Shown: piece after piece, positions 44,932 through 54,483 of the stretch
Numbering within the stretch: position 1 is the stretch's first letter
Layout: each line of letters begins with the position of its first letter
NCBI GenBank assembly: GCA_014238905.1
Contig: JABAAE010000016.1
Span: forward strand, 137,763-201,762
Length of the DNA stretch: 64,000 nucleotides
Direction of reading: 5' to 3'
From: Planctomycetota bacterium
GTDB lineage: Bacteria > Planctomycetota > Planctomycetia > Pirellulales > Pirellulaceae
Position numbers and translations under genes: made by a program
Notes under the pieces: generated by a model
What the model was told of the DNA's origin: nothing
Databases searched by the model: none
What the model saw: the letters and a program-made list of their open reading frames with translations, nothing else

Positions 44932-46566
44932 TTGAGATCGTTGTCCCAGCAGAGGTGGTTCGCAGCGGGTGAAGATTGCCTGTTGGGAGCCAGCCGAATC
45001 GATGCATGTGAAAGAATTAAACTGAGTACCCACGTCGACAAAATTCGGCCTCATTCTGAAAAGGGGACACCTGCGCTGTTGGAAATGAAAGGGGTGTCCA
45101 AACGGTTTGGCGCGACTGAGGCGCTTTCCAACGTTGATCTCTTGGTGGAAGCTGGCAGTGTCCATGCCTTGATCGGAGAAAACGGGGCGGGAAAGAGCAC
45201 GTTGATGAAAATTCTCAGCGGAGCGCTTTCACCTGACGAGGGCAAGATTTTCCTGGACGGCACCCCGTTTCAAGGACAAAACCCGGCCAATGCCAGGCAA
45301 GAAGGCGTGGCGATGATTTATCAGGAGCTCACCTTAGCGCCTGATTTAAACGTGGTGGACAACATTTGCCTGGGACGTGAATTTAACCGGTTGGGCGTCG
45401 TGTCGAAGGTTCAGCAGCGTAAGATTGTCAAAGAAGTGCTGGGCCAATTGGGGTGTGGGCACCTGAATCTGGCTTGTCCAGTGGGTGAGTTTTCCGTGGC
45501 GGAACAACAGCTGATTGAGATCGCCAGGGCATTGGCCTACGATGCCCGGATGATTGTTTTTGATGAGCCAACAAGTTCGCTAACTCAACAGGATGCCCAA
45601 AATCTATTTGATATCATCGACGGTTTGAAATCCCGGAATATTGGCATTGTTTATATCAGTCATTTTCTTGAGGAGATTCGTCGGGTGGCCGATTGTTATA
45701 CCGTGTTGCGTGACGGTAAGCGGGTCGGTGGAGGACAGTTGGAGGGAATCACTGAAAAAGAGATTATCCATCTTATGGTCGGTCGTCACGTCGAGCAGCT
45801 CTTTCCCAAACACGATCATCCGATCGGCGAGGGCGTTCTCGATTTAAAGTCCATCAGTGGGGATACGATCCCGCGACAAGTCAGTTTCGAACTTCGCAAA
45901 GGGGAGGTGCTCGGTTTTGCGGGTTTGGTTGGTGCTGGCCGCACAGAATTGCTACGGGTTATCTACGGCTTGGACCCGATCGCCTCCGGGCGTTTAAAAA
46001 TTGCGGACTCTTGGCGATCATCGACGTCGCCGCAACGGAGTATTCGCAGCGGCCTGGCTATGGTGTCCGAGGATCGAAAAATGGAGGGCTTGGCCCAAGA
46101 GCAGTCGATTGGTGAAAATATTACCTATAGCCGAATCGGTGCCTACAGTCGTTTTGGGTTTTTGAATTTGTCGAAGCGGAGGGAAGCGGTAGACAGCTGG
46201 ATCCGAAAAATTGAGATTAAGACGCTTTCCCAAGACGATCCCATTGACTCCCTTTCCGGCGGGAATCAACAAAAGGTCGCCATCGCACGGGTGCTTCATC
46301 AGGAGGCCGATATTTACCTTCTCGATGAGCCCACACGAGGTATCGACGTGGGAACCAAATCCGAAATCTATCGGATCATCGATCAACTGGCAGCGGCCGG
46401 AAAAAGTATCATTGTGGTGAGCTCTTACCTGCCGGAGTTAATGCAGGTTTGTGATCGGATTGCGGTGATGTCCAGGGGGCTCCTGCGAGACGTTCGCGAT
46501 GTAGAGCAATGGACGCAAAACGAGGTCATGGTCCAAGCTGTTTCAACAGAGCAACGATTTAAATAA
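44932..46566 (+). CDS. Sugar ABC transporter ATP-binding protein, RbsA-like
   Basis: This protein has two fused ABC ATPase domains, as in RbsA/MglA. The first has a canonical Walker A (GENGAGKST), the Q-loop IYQEL, and the signature FSVAEQQLIEIARAL. The second has the usual degenerate Walker A (GLVGAGRTE) and a good signature (LSGGNQQKVAIARVL). The start is uncertain: TTG at 44932 (after GGGA) gives about 50 residues before the domain, while TTG 45079 or ATG 45085 would be closer to family length. It overlaps the permease start by one base (TAATG), so the genes are coupled. Confidence 0.9.
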   Translation: MRSLSQQRWFAAGEDCLLGASRIDACERIKLSTHVDKIRPHSEKGTPALLEMKGVSKRFGATEALSNVDLLVEAGSVHALIGENGAGKSTLMKILSGALSPDEGKIFLDGTPFQGQNPANARQEGVAMIYQELTLAPDLNVVDNICLGREFNRLGVVSKVQQRKIVKEVLGQLGCGHLNLACPVGEFSVAEQQLIEIARALAYDARMIVFDEPTSSLTQQDAQNLFDIIDGLKSRNIGIVYISHFLEEIRRVADCYTVLRDGKRVGGGQLEGITEKEIIHLMVGRHVEQLFPKHDHPIGEGVLDLKSISGDTIPRQVSFELRKGEVLGFAGLVGAGRTELLRVIYGLDPIASGRLKIADSWRSSTSPQRSIRSGLAMVSEDRKMEGLAQEQSIGENITYSRIGAYSRFGFLNLSKRREAVDSWIRKIEIKTLSQDDPIDSLSGGNQQKVAIARVLHQEADIYLLDEPTRGIDVGTKSEIYRIIDQLAAAGKSIIVVSSYLPELMQVCDRIAVMSRGLLRDVRDVEQWTQNEVMVQAVSTEQRFK

Positions 46567-47996
46567 TGAAAATGAGTGACAGCAAGAAAAAAACACGGAT
46601 ACGGATTCCTTTATTTGTAGCGCCGCTGCTCGCCTTGGTGTTGGTCGTTGTGCTGTTTGCGGTGTTAGATAATCTTTTTTCCGAAGGTAAATTTCTTACT
46701 GCTGCCAATCTTTCGAATGTCTCGATCCAGACGTGTGTCTACGCAATTGCGGCGGTTGGACTGACGGTGGTGATTATTTCGGGAGGTATCGACTTGTCTT
46801 GTGGGACGGCTGTGACGCTGTCAGCTACGGTCGTGGCATGGTGCATTTATCATGATGTTGGGGAAAGGTTCAGCCGAGGGGCCAGCGTTAGGGATTCAGC
46901 CATGGAGTTGGCCCTGGGAATCAAGGAAAAAATTCCTCCGGTCGAATTGGCAGCGGCGAAAAAAGAATTGATTGAGTCGATCAAAAAGAAAATCTTGTTG
47001 TTGGAATCACAGGAACAACCGTTAACGCAAAAGGTTAAAAATCGGGATTGGGAGGGTATTTCTCCTGCCAACCGAAAGCGACTAAAAGAGGAGTCGCCAA
47101 CAGAATTCGACGAAATGGAACGTACCGAAAAAGATCTTCAGCGAATGATCCAGAATCAGCGAATCCTTAACCAACGGATAAAAAATCTGGGGGAAGATGA
47201 CTTTTGGATTTCGATCGATGAGGCCAGACAGGATTGGGGTAATCGATTGCCCAATCATCCGTCGACGGTTTACATCGCGATTTTGGCAGGTCTGCTTACC
47301 GGAACGTTGTCGGGTCTGTTAAACGGAATATTGATTTCGTTTTTAAGAATCGTTCCGTTTGTGGTGACATTGGGAACCATGACGATTTTTCTCGGAATTG
47401 GAAACCTGATTTCGGGAAATGTTCCTATTCGAACTGTTCGTGGCGACCAGGTACCAGAATGGCTTTACCAATCGCTGAGCCTGAATTCAGAATACCTTTT
47501 TTTGGGATTACCTCCAGGCGTCTGGACCTTGGCATTGTCGGCTACATTGGTTGGTGTGACGTTGTGGGCTACTGTGTTTGGCAGGTATTCTTTTGCCCTG
47601 GGTTCCAATGAGTCGACCGCACGGCTTTGTGGCATTAATGTCTCGTCTCAGAAACTGCTGATTTATTCATTGAGTGGAGCTTTAATCGGGTTGGCTGGGG
47701 TGTTTCAATTTTCGCGGCTGACAGTCGGAGACCCTGAAATGGGCCTTGGATTGGAATTGAAAGTGATCGCCGCGGTGGTCATCGGGGGCGGGAGCCTGAC
47801 AGGTGGCAGGGGGAGTATTGTTGGCACATTGTGTGGGGCGGCCATGCTGGCGGTGATCCTGAACGGATGTACTCAGTTGGGCTTGCCGGTTTCGATCGAA
47901 AAAATTGTGGTTGGTTCGATTATCATTTTTGCTGTCTATCTTGACCAACCGGCGGTTAAACAATTTCTACGCAGAACTTTCAAGAAAACAGAATGA
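46566..47996 (+). CDS. Sugar ABC transporter permease, RbsC-like, with a large helical insertion
   Basis: This permease belongs to the RbsC/AraH family: VGLTVVIISGGIDLSCGTAVTLSA, LLNGILISFLRIVPFVVTLGTMTIFLG, ALGSNESTARLCGINV, and VIGGGSLTGGRGSIVGTL are family hallmarks. It is 476 residues instead of about 320 because a charged, coiled-coil-like segment (about residues 97-232, including KKELIESIKKKILLLESQ) is inserted between the third and fourth membrane segments, where relatives have a few residues. With the N-terminus in the cytoplasm, this loop should face the periplasm. ATG at 46572 is a possible alternative start. Confidence 0.9.
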   Translation: MKMSDSKKKTRIRIPLFVAPLLALVLVVVLFAVLDNLFSEGKFLTAANLSNVSIQTCVYAIAAVGLTVVIISGGIDLSCGTAVTLSATVVAWCIYHDVGERFSRGASVRDSAMELALGIKEKIPPVELAAAKKELIESIKKKILLLESQEQPLTQKVKNRDWEGISPANRKRLKEESPTEFDEMERTEKDLQRMIQNQRILNQRIKNLGEDDFWISIDEARQDWGNRLPNHPSTVYIAILAGLLTGTLSGLLNGILISFLRIVPFVVTLGTMTIFLGIGNLISGNVPIRTVRGDQVPEWLYQSLSLNSEYLFLGLPPGVWTLALSATLVGVTLWATVFGRYSFALGSNESTARLCGINVSSQKLLIYSLSGALIGLAGVFQFSRLTVGDPEMGLGLELKVIAAVVIGGGSLTGGRGSIVGTLCGAAMLAVILNGCTQLGLPVSIEKIVVGSIIIFAVYLDQPAVKQFLRRTFKKTE

Positions 47997-49027
47997 CGGA
48001 TCAGGATCTGAATCGATATATTAGGCAAATTCGTTTTCCTGGGATGGGAGAATCGGCCCAAAGAAAATTGCAGGAATCCCGTGTGCTCTTGGTCGGTTGC
48101 GGCGCCCTGGGATCGGTGATTGCCAATACATTGGTGCGGGCTGGAATCGGGCTGATTCGAATTGTTGATCGGGACTACCTGGAACTGAACAATCTTCAGC
48201 GGCAGGTTCTCTACGATGAATCAGATGTTGAGGGTGGCCTGCCCAAGGCGGTTGTCGCTGCTGAAAAACTACGAGCCATTAACTCCGATGTCGTCATCGA
48301 ACCGGTGGTGGCGGATGTCACGTTTGAGAACGTGGAGGGCTTGGCAACGGATGTTGATCTCCTTATGGACGGAACTGACAACTTTGAAATCCGATTCCTG
48401 CTTAATGATGTTTCCCAAAAACATGACATTCCCTGGGTTTATGGAGGGTGTTTGGGGGCTGATGGACAAACGATGACGATCGTTCCCGGGAAAACGCCCT
48501 GTTTAGCTTGCCTAATGAGCGAAGGGCCTCCCTCTCCAGGATCCACCCCAACTTGCGACTCGGCTGGGATTCTGGGGCCGATCATCAATATCATCGCTTC
48601 GCTGCAGTGTACCGAGGCGATCAAGATTTTAAGTGGAAACGGCGAACAGATCAGTCGTTGTCTGAACGTGGTGGAGGTGTGGGATAATCGTTTTCGACAG
48701 CTAAGCCTAGATTCGCTTCAGGAACAGGACTGTCCAGTCTGCAAGAATGGGGTGTACGAGTTTTTGAATGGCGGTCGGGGGGCTCAATCGGCTGTTCTTT
48801 GTGGCCGGAACTCGGTCCAGCTCTCTTTTGCGGGGGAAACTCTTGATTTGGAAGCCTTGGAATTCGAGCTGGAAAAAATGGGGACGGTTCAGCGAAATCC
48901 GTTTCTATTACGGTTTGAAATCGATCAGTATCAAATCACGTTATTTCCGGATGCTAGAGCGATCATCAGCGGAACAGACGATGTGGCAATAGCGAGATCG
49001 ATCTATGCCAAATACGTCGGAAATTAA
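47993..49027 (+). CDS. ThiF/MoeB/HesA family E1-like adenylyltransferase
   Basis: This 344-residue protein activates the C-terminus of a ubiquitin-like sulfur carrier by adenylation in the ThiF/MoeB family. It shows GCGALGS for ATP binding, NLQRQ with the catalytic Arg, DGTDNFEIR, the Cys pairs CLAC and CPVC for zinc, and TCDSAGILGP with the catalytic-type Cys. A C-terminal extension of about 90 residues follows the zinc site. The start overlaps the permease stop by four bases (ATGA), so it is expressed with the sugar transporter, which is an odd pairing. No ThiS/MoaD-like gene is visible nearby. Confidence 0.88.
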   Translation: MTDQDLNRYIRQIRFPGMGESAQRKLQESRVLLVGCGALGSVIANTLVRAGIGLIRIVDRDYLELNNLQRQVLYDESDVEGGLPKAVVAAEKLRAINSDVVIEPVVADVTFENVEGLATDVDLLMDGTDNFEIRFLLNDVSQKHDIPWVYGGCLGADGQTMTIVPGKTPCLACLMSEGPPSPGSTPTCDSAGILGPIINIIASLQCTEAIKILSGNGEQISRCLNVVEVWDNRFRQLSLDSLQEQDCPVCKNGVYEFLNGGRGAQSAVLCGRNSVQLSFAGETLDLEALEFELEKMGTVQRNPFLLRFEIDQYQITLFPDARAIISGTDDVAIARSIYAKYVGN

Positions 49028-49147
49028 TCTTTTTCGAGAGCTTGGAGTTGGCCGACTCGTACCCCGGATAGGCAAAAATGATGTAGCTTATAGGCAGGCG
49101 TTTTTCTTTTTTGATCGCCTGCATCAATTCTTTTTTTCAGGCATCCG

Positions 49148-51412
49148 ATGAATTCTCTCTCTTTCGTCCCAGCAGGTGTTAACAAGGTATTGGTCCTGCT
49201 TGGTTTAGCGGGTGGCCTGGGTGCTGTTTTCTCATCGGCAGTGGGGGAGGATACCACCGTCAAGCTGTCCCGGATCGGGGCAGAAGTCCAAAAGTCGGTC
49301 GTTCAGATTCACATTACCGACCAACAAGGTCAAGAGAAATCCGTTGGGGCCGGTTTTGCCGTTGATCAACCAGGTTTCATTGCAACCAACCTGCACGTCA
49401 TAGGAGAGGGACGTTCTTTCGTTGTCCGTGATGTTGCCGGAAAACAGTTAACCGTGACAACGGTTGTGGCTTCGGATCGATTAATGGATTTAGCCATCCT
49501 TCAGGTCTCACAAACCCATCTGACACCGTTGGAATTGGCTGACTTTTCGAAGGTTAAAAAAGGTCAGCCTTTCGTTGCCATTGGGCACCCACAGGGACTT
49601 AAAAACTCCATGGTCCAAGGGATTATTTCGTCCCGGCGTCCCATAGACGGACGAGAAATGCTGCAGATTGCGATGCCCGTTGAGCCAGGCAACAGTGGCG
49701 GTCCGGTGGTGAATCTTGAAGGAAAAGTGGTGGGGACGGTGACACTTAAATCTGTTGCGACCAATAATATTGGCTTTGCGGTGGGTGTGGATCAGATCAA
49801 GAAAATGATCGAGGCACCCAATCCGATTCAAATGAGTCAGTGGTTGAAGATTGGAGTTTTGGCAGAATCGGTATGGAAACCCCTGTTGGGGGGCAGTTGG
49901 CGGAAATCAGGGGGCCGAATTTTCGCCCATTCCGCTGGTGAGGGTTTTGGTGGGAGGACGATTTGCGTTTACCAAAAACCGTTGCCGGAGATGCCTTATG
50001 AATTTTCCGTCGATGTTAGATTAAAAGACGAATCGGGCGCGGCCGGACTCTGCTTTTTGGTGGATGAAAAAAATTGGCATTATGGTTTTTACCCCAGCAA
50101 TTCCAAAATACGGATGAGTCGTTTTGAAGGAGACACGCCGCTGGAATGGACGGTATTAGATGAACAGGTGTCCGCTCTTTACCGGCCAGGGCAGTGGAAC
50201 CAACTCAAGATTCGCGTCGAAGAGGATCGTATTTCAGGATTTGTTAACGATGGGTTGGTGTTGGTGTCCAAAGACAGGAAAGTTTCCGGGCCACAGATCG
50301 GTTTGGCTAAATTTAGAGAGACAGCGGCGGAATTCCGGAATTTCCGAGTAGGGAAAAAGCTGGTCAACCCAGTGGTTCCCCCCGAAATTAAAAAGGAACT
50401 GATGGTCGATCTCGACCGTGAAATGACCAATGAGAACTTCGAAAAGATTTTGGAGCGGACCAATGGCTTTTCAGTACCTTCCCGGCAGGTGATCCTCAAT
50501 AAGGCCAAAGCGTTGGAGCAGCAGGTCGTTCGCATGAGACTGTTGGCACAATCGGTACACTTGGAATCGGTTAAAAACGGTTTCCAAAAGGTAATTTCAA
50601 AGAAAGAAAACGACATCAACTTGATTGAAGCCTGCCTGTGGATTGCTCGGGCTGACGATCCGGATCACGAAATTAAGGGATATCTTGAGCAATTTGATCG
50701 GTTGGCAGAAGAATTTTCGCGGAAGGCGGAATCTGCGAAAACCGATTTGGAGCGGATCAAAGTCTTAAACCGATTTCTTTTCGAAGAAAATGGGTTCCAT
50801 GGAAGTCGGCATGATTACTATCGTCCAGAGAATAGTTATGTGTCGCATGTTCTAGAGGATCGGGAGGGGATACCCATTACCCTGTCGATCCTGTACATCG
50901 AATTAGCACGAAAGATTGGGTTGTCGATTGATGGTGTCGGGTTGCCGGGTCATTTTGTGGTTTCGATGAACATGGAAAACTCGTCACCCCAATTGATCGA
51001 TGTGTTTGCTGGTGGCCAACTGATGTCCCTAGAAGATGCCAAGTTTTTAGTTGCTAGCACCACTGCTTTGAACTGGGATACCGACTATCTGAAACCGGTC
51101 TCCAAAAAACAGATCCTCGGACGAGTTGTTCAGAATTTGAGGGCGATCGCCGAGCGAAAACAGGATAACCAGAGCGTGTTACGTTATCTGGAGCTGTTAC
51201 ATGTGATTGATCCCGACGATGTTTCCATCAAGGGGGCCCGGGCGGTCTTTCTGTTTCAATCCGGGTGGCAAAACAAGGCGATTCGGGAACTCGATGAGAT
51301 TATTAAACAGCGACCCAGTGGACTTGATCTACGCATGATTGAGAATATTCGCAGCCGATTCCAGAGAGAGCTCCGGCGAAAACAGGAATTAGGCCCCAAA
51401 AACTCCGATTGA
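49148..51412 (+). CDS. Trypsin-like protease fused to a LamG-like and a SirB1/transglutaminase-like domain
   Basis: This exported 754-residue protein has a signal segment (about residues 12-32) and an HtrA-type serine protease domain with the full triad: His83 in NLHVIGEG, Asp114 in MDLAIL, and Ser183 in GNSGGP. No PDZ domain follows. Instead there is a beta-sandwich region (about 230-395, similar in style to DUF1080/LamG domains) and a SirB1-like transglutaminase-fold domain (about 440-690) with NGFHGSRHDYYRPENSYVSHVLEDREGIPITLS and LPGHFVV. A short TPR-like tail ends it. It starts 120 bases after the ThiF-like gene on the same strand. Confidence 0.85.
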   Translation: MNSLSFVPAGVNKVLVLLGLAGGLGAVFSSAVGEDTTVKLSRIGAEVQKSVVQIHITDQQGQEKSVGAGFAVDQPGFIATNLHVIGEGRSFVVRDVAGKQLTVTTVVASDRLMDLAILQVSQTHLTPLELADFSKVKKGQPFVAIGHPQGLKNSMVQGIISSRRPIDGREMLQIAMPVEPGNSGGPVVNLEGKVVGTVTLKSVATNNIGFAVGVDQIKKMIEAPNPIQMSQWLKIGVLAESVWKPLLGGSWRKSGGRIFAHSAGEGFGGRTICVYQKPLPEMPYEFSVDVRLKDESGAAGLCFLVDEKNWHYGFYPSNSKIRMSRFEGDTPLEWTVLDEQVSALYRPGQWNQLKIRVEEDRISGFVNDGLVLVSKDRKVSGPQIGLAKFRETAAEFRNFRVGKKLVNPVVPPEIKKELMVDLDREMTNENFEKILERTNGFSVPSRQVILNKAKALEQQVVRMRLLAQSVHLESVKNGFQKVISKKENDINLIEACLWIARADDPDHEIKGYLEQFDRLAEEFSRKAESAKTDLERIKVLNRFLFEENGFHGSRHDYYRPENSYVSHVLEDREGIPITLSILYIELARKIGLSIDGVGLPGHFVVSMNMENSSPQLIDVFAGGQLMSLEDAKFLVASTTALNWDTDYLKPVSKKQILGRVVQNLRAIAERKQDNQSVLRYLELLHVIDPDDVSIKGARAVFLFQSGWQNKAIRELDEIIKQRPSGLDLRMIENIRSRFQRELRRKQELGPKNSD

Positions 51413-51542
51413 CCTGTTTTAGTTTTTCTGAACACTGATAGGACACGTTCCATATCTGGGCAGGATGGTGACCGCTGGACGGCTAATTCTTTGGTTCTAC
51501 AACGGTCAGCTTCTCGGTTTTTCTGTTTTAAAGGAAGCAAGG

Positions 51543-53189
51543 ATGCATCTTCTTATCGTCGTTGTCATGGGTTTGCTACAGTCGGCTGGTCCGTCCTCGA
51601 TTCAACCGTCTCGGATTCAACCGATTCCCCGCCAGCTAGTGACCGAGACTAACAGGAAACCGGCGATTCAGGACCAGAAATCTGAATCCGGTTTTCTATT
51701 GGGGGAGCCGGTTGCGAACACCTCGACGGGGCAGTCCCAAGGAAAATTCAAGATTGGGGATCAGGCGACCAGCCGGGAACCGGGTCCATCGGTGGTCATT
51801 CCGCTACCTAAAAAAGCTGGCATTGCGGTAGCCGGTAACGCGACGCTGAATGACCAGACAAACACCATTGGAATAGAGGCCAATGGTGAAATAGAGGCCA
51901 ATGGTGAAATAGTGGACAATGGTCAAGCTACATCACAATTCCTGCCGGCGAGAGAGGGGCAAATCAAACCTCTCCGGGCGGATCCCGGGAATCCCGTGGT
52001 GATTCAGGAATCGTCTTCAAACGGCGGTTTAGGTGGGGTAACGCAGGAGGAGGTTCGACCGATTGATGGTCGTCCGTCCTCCCCGGCAACGCCCTCTTTT
52101 GTTTCCCCTTCAACAACGGTTTTGGCTTCGCCGCCGCGTCAGAACACCGGTGGGACACTCGACCGGTTGCGGGAGCGTGCAGCCGAAGGAGCGGCAGGGC
52201 AGGGCTCTCCAGCTCACGCCGCGACCCCGCCAGCGAAATTGCAGGAGGTCAATCGCCTCCCCGAGAGCTCCGTTGGTGATGAAACGTTTGATCCAAAATT
52301 AAAAGTCTTGGCCGAACAGATTCTGGAATCCGCGCCGCGATCGGGGCCAAACCGGCTTAGTTTGCAACGCCTGCTCGTGTCAGCCGTTTCAGCTGATGAA
52401 CGAAAGACAAAGGTTGTCGCTTATTGGCGAGGTTTTGCCAGTCAGTTAGATGCTGAATTTGCAGCTCAGGAGCTGGAATTCCTGCAGGAGATCGGAGAAC
52501 CTCGCTCGGTTTTGGAACAGTCTCTTTGGTTGGCTTCGGTGACAGGCAGCGAGGCCAGACTGGCCGAAACGGCGATTTTCCTTGCCAAGGCCCGGTCTGA
52601 ACTGGGTTCTTTATCCTCGCAGACCAATGAATCAGGTCCGATCGTCTTTGCCGACCTCCCTTGGGTTGGCAAGTATCGAACCAGCACGAATTTGCTGGTC
52701 AAGAGTGGGCGATTTGATCCGAAAATCCGCAACGTCGATGATGCTCTACCGGCGATGAGAGACTTGATTCACTTACGGGCAGTGGCGGTGGCCAATCATA
52801 TGCGGGCGTTATCCAATGCTTTGGTTGGTTACCGCAATGATCAGGTCCGATTGGAGACAGTCTTGTCATTTCACCGAGAATTACGTGACCAGAGAATTGC
52901 TTTTTTAGGTGGTGTCAGGGATTACAATATCGCCATCGCAAATTATGCCATTTCTGTTTTCCCCGAAGCGATGGACGCCGAGACGGTTGCTAGAATGCTT
53001 GTGGATACCACTCGAACGCTCCCACTTGATGTTAAAAGGGCCGAGGAGAATTTGGTGGTTCAGCCTTACCCTAATGTGGCCGGTGAAAGCGGAAACCGCC
53101 AACCCGGACAATGGAGAGATGGCGTGGCCAGGCCCGAAGAGATCCGTGATACTCGGGTTCAGCCCGCTTCGGGATTTGAACAACGTTGA
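51543..53189 (+). CDS. Exported coiled-coil protein of unknown function, TolC-like C-terminal part
   Basis: This 548-residue protein has a signal peptide (MHLLIVVVMGLLQSAG), a low-complexity, Pro/Ser/Gln-rich region (about 20-250) that includes an in-frame 'EANGEI' repeat, and a helical C-terminal part (about 260-520). The segment FHRELRDQRIAFLGGVRDYNIAIANYAISVFP resembles the coiled-coil of TolC-like outer membrane proteins, but that is an inference. ATG at 51543 is preceded by AAGGA; a frame start at 51465 lacks one. Confidence 0.6.
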   Translation: MHLLIVVVMGLLQSAGPSSIQPSRIQPIPRQLVTETNRKPAIQDQKSESGFLLGEPVANTSTGQSQGKFKIGDQATSREPGPSVVIPLPKKAGIAVAGNATLNDQTNTIGIEANGEIEANGEIVDNGQATSQFLPAREGQIKPLRADPGNPVVIQESSSNGGLGGVTQEEVRPIDGRPSSPATPSFVSPSTTVLASPPRQNTGGTLDRLRERAAEGAAGQGSPAHAATPPAKLQEVNRLPESSVGDETFDPKLKVLAEQILESAPRSGPNRLSLQRLLVSAVSADERKTKVVAYWRGFASQLDAEFAAQELEFLQEIGEPRSVLEQSLWLASVTGSEARLAETAIFLAKARSELGSLSSQTNESGPIVFADLPWVGKYRTSTNLLVKSGRFDPKIRNVDDALPAMRDLIHLRAVAVANHMRALSNALVGYRNDQVRLETVLSFHRELRDQRIAFLGGVRDYNIAIANYAISVFPEAMDAETVARMLVDTTRTLPLDVKRAEENLVVQPYPNVAGESGNRQPGQWRDGVARPEEIRDTRVQPASGFEQR

Positions 53190-53331
53190 GAAACGGGAGA
53201 GGCGGATAGGACGAAATTTAGCTGGGAGAGAACTCCGAGAGAAAAACGTGGCACCCCATGAAGGGTATCGGTTGAGGACTGGCTGGAAAAGTTGCGTAGA
53301 CAGGCAAAGGTTTGTAGATCGGAACAGTTAA

Positions 53332-54156
53332 ATGAATGAAAACAACTCGTCCAACCCACTGGTGTCCAACGGGACCGACAACCGGTGGATGAAGTCGCTT
53401 CAAGCCTTTGACCGGTCAGTCTGGATCCTTGTCGTCGCCAACCTCCTGCCGCTGGTTGGTGTATTTTTCTTTGGGTGGGATGCGCGATTGATCTTGTTTA
53501 TCTACTGGGGTGAAAACCTGGTTGTTGGATTGTTAAATGTTCTGAAAATGGTCTGCATCCGCGGAGGTGTGGGTGAAAATAGTACCAAGCTTTTCATGAT
53601 TCCTTTCTTTATGGTTCACTTTGGAGGTTTCTGTGCCGTCCACGGCGTGTTTCTCGTGGTTCTGACCAGTGAATTTGGTTCGGGAGGGGTGCCGGGCGAG
53701 CAGGGTGGGGTTATGTCCAGCCTGTTTCCAGATTCCTCGTTCTGGATCGGCCCTCTCATGTTTATTGGCTTGTTGTTTAATCTGGTTTCTTACATTTGGT
53801 CGAATTACTTTCAACAGATCTGGCTGCCGATTCTCTCGCTGCTCTTTAGCCATGGCTATTCTTTTTATGAAAACTTTATCGTCCCCAAAAAATATTTGGA
53901 TCGTAGTTTGGCGGCCCAAATGTTTGCACCTTATGGACGAATTGTAGTGATGCATGTGGCGATCTTGACGGCTGGCATGCTGGTGGTCGTTCTTGGTTCC
54001 CCCACGCCGCTGATTGTCGTTCTGGTGGGGATGAAAATTGTGATTGACGTCGTGGCTCATCAGATCGCCAGTGGGGCTGGCTTGCCCATGTTGACGTCGT
54101 TTTTGAAAAACCGAGTGCAGTCTCATGTTCAAAATAGACAAGGGGGTAACGATTGA
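53332..54156 (+). CDS. DUF6498-like integral membrane protein
   Basis: This 274-residue protein has about six membrane segments and the pattern of DUF6498: LFIYWGENLVVGLLNVLKM, MVHFGGFCAVHGVF, and a late GMKIVIDVVAHQI. The function of the family is unknown. It follows the preceding exported protein by 142 bases. A small overlapping frame starts at 54125 and is not supported. Confidence 0.75.
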   Translation: MNENNSSNPLVSNGTDNRWMKSLQAFDRSVWILVVANLLPLVGVFFFGWDARLILFIYWGENLVVGLLNVLKMVCIRGGVGENSTKLFMIPFFMVHFGGFCAVHGVFLVVLTSEFGSGGVPGEQGGVMSSLFPDSSFWIGPLMFIGLLFNLVSYIWSNYFQQIWLPILSLLFSHGYSFYENFIVPKKYLDRSLAAQMFAPYGRIVVMHVAILTAGMLVVVLGSPTPLIVVLVGMKIVIDVVAHQIASGAGLPMLTSFLKNRVQSHVQNRQGGND

Positions 54157-54483
54157 AGGAGGATGGGTTGAAAGAGACCCGCCTGAAGTTGTCTTGGAAT
54201 CGGCAAACCGAAAAGAATTCGAAAAGAAAATAATCAGGGAAACGAAAGCTGAAGTGAGGCAGAGGCCCAAATCACTTGAGACCTTAATCCCTTTGGAAGC
54301 CGCCGGACAGACGCGGCCGCTCAACTCGAACCAGGTCACTCACGGTGAACGATGGCCAGCAATCGGCGGGATGGAGTTTCCCGAGGGCTACCAAGTGAGG
54401 GCTACCAAGTGATGGCTGCCAAGCAGTCTTTGTGAATGGACGCGGTTTTGGTTGGCAACTCTTGGGGGGCCGGATGACTTGGT
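54157..54483. other. Intergenic region between convergent genes
   Basis: These 327 bases include most of a 95-codon plus-strand frame (54125-54412) that overlaps the DUF6498 gene by 32 bases. It has a charged, plausible-looking N-terminal part but runs into a tandem repeat at its end and has no recognised family. I treat it as unproven. The 14-base repeat is listed separately. Confidence 0.4.
54383..54424. repeat. Intergenic 14-base tandem repeat, 3 copies
   Basis: Units GAGGGCTACCAAGT (54383-54396 and 54397-54410) are followed by a diverged third copy (54411-54424). It lies between convergent genes. Confidence 0.85.

Noticed and set aside
53533..54339. A 268-codon minus-strand frame opposite the DUF6498 gene
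   Set aside because: It is the antisense shadow of a clear membrane protein; its product is His/Arg/Asn-rich without a domain.
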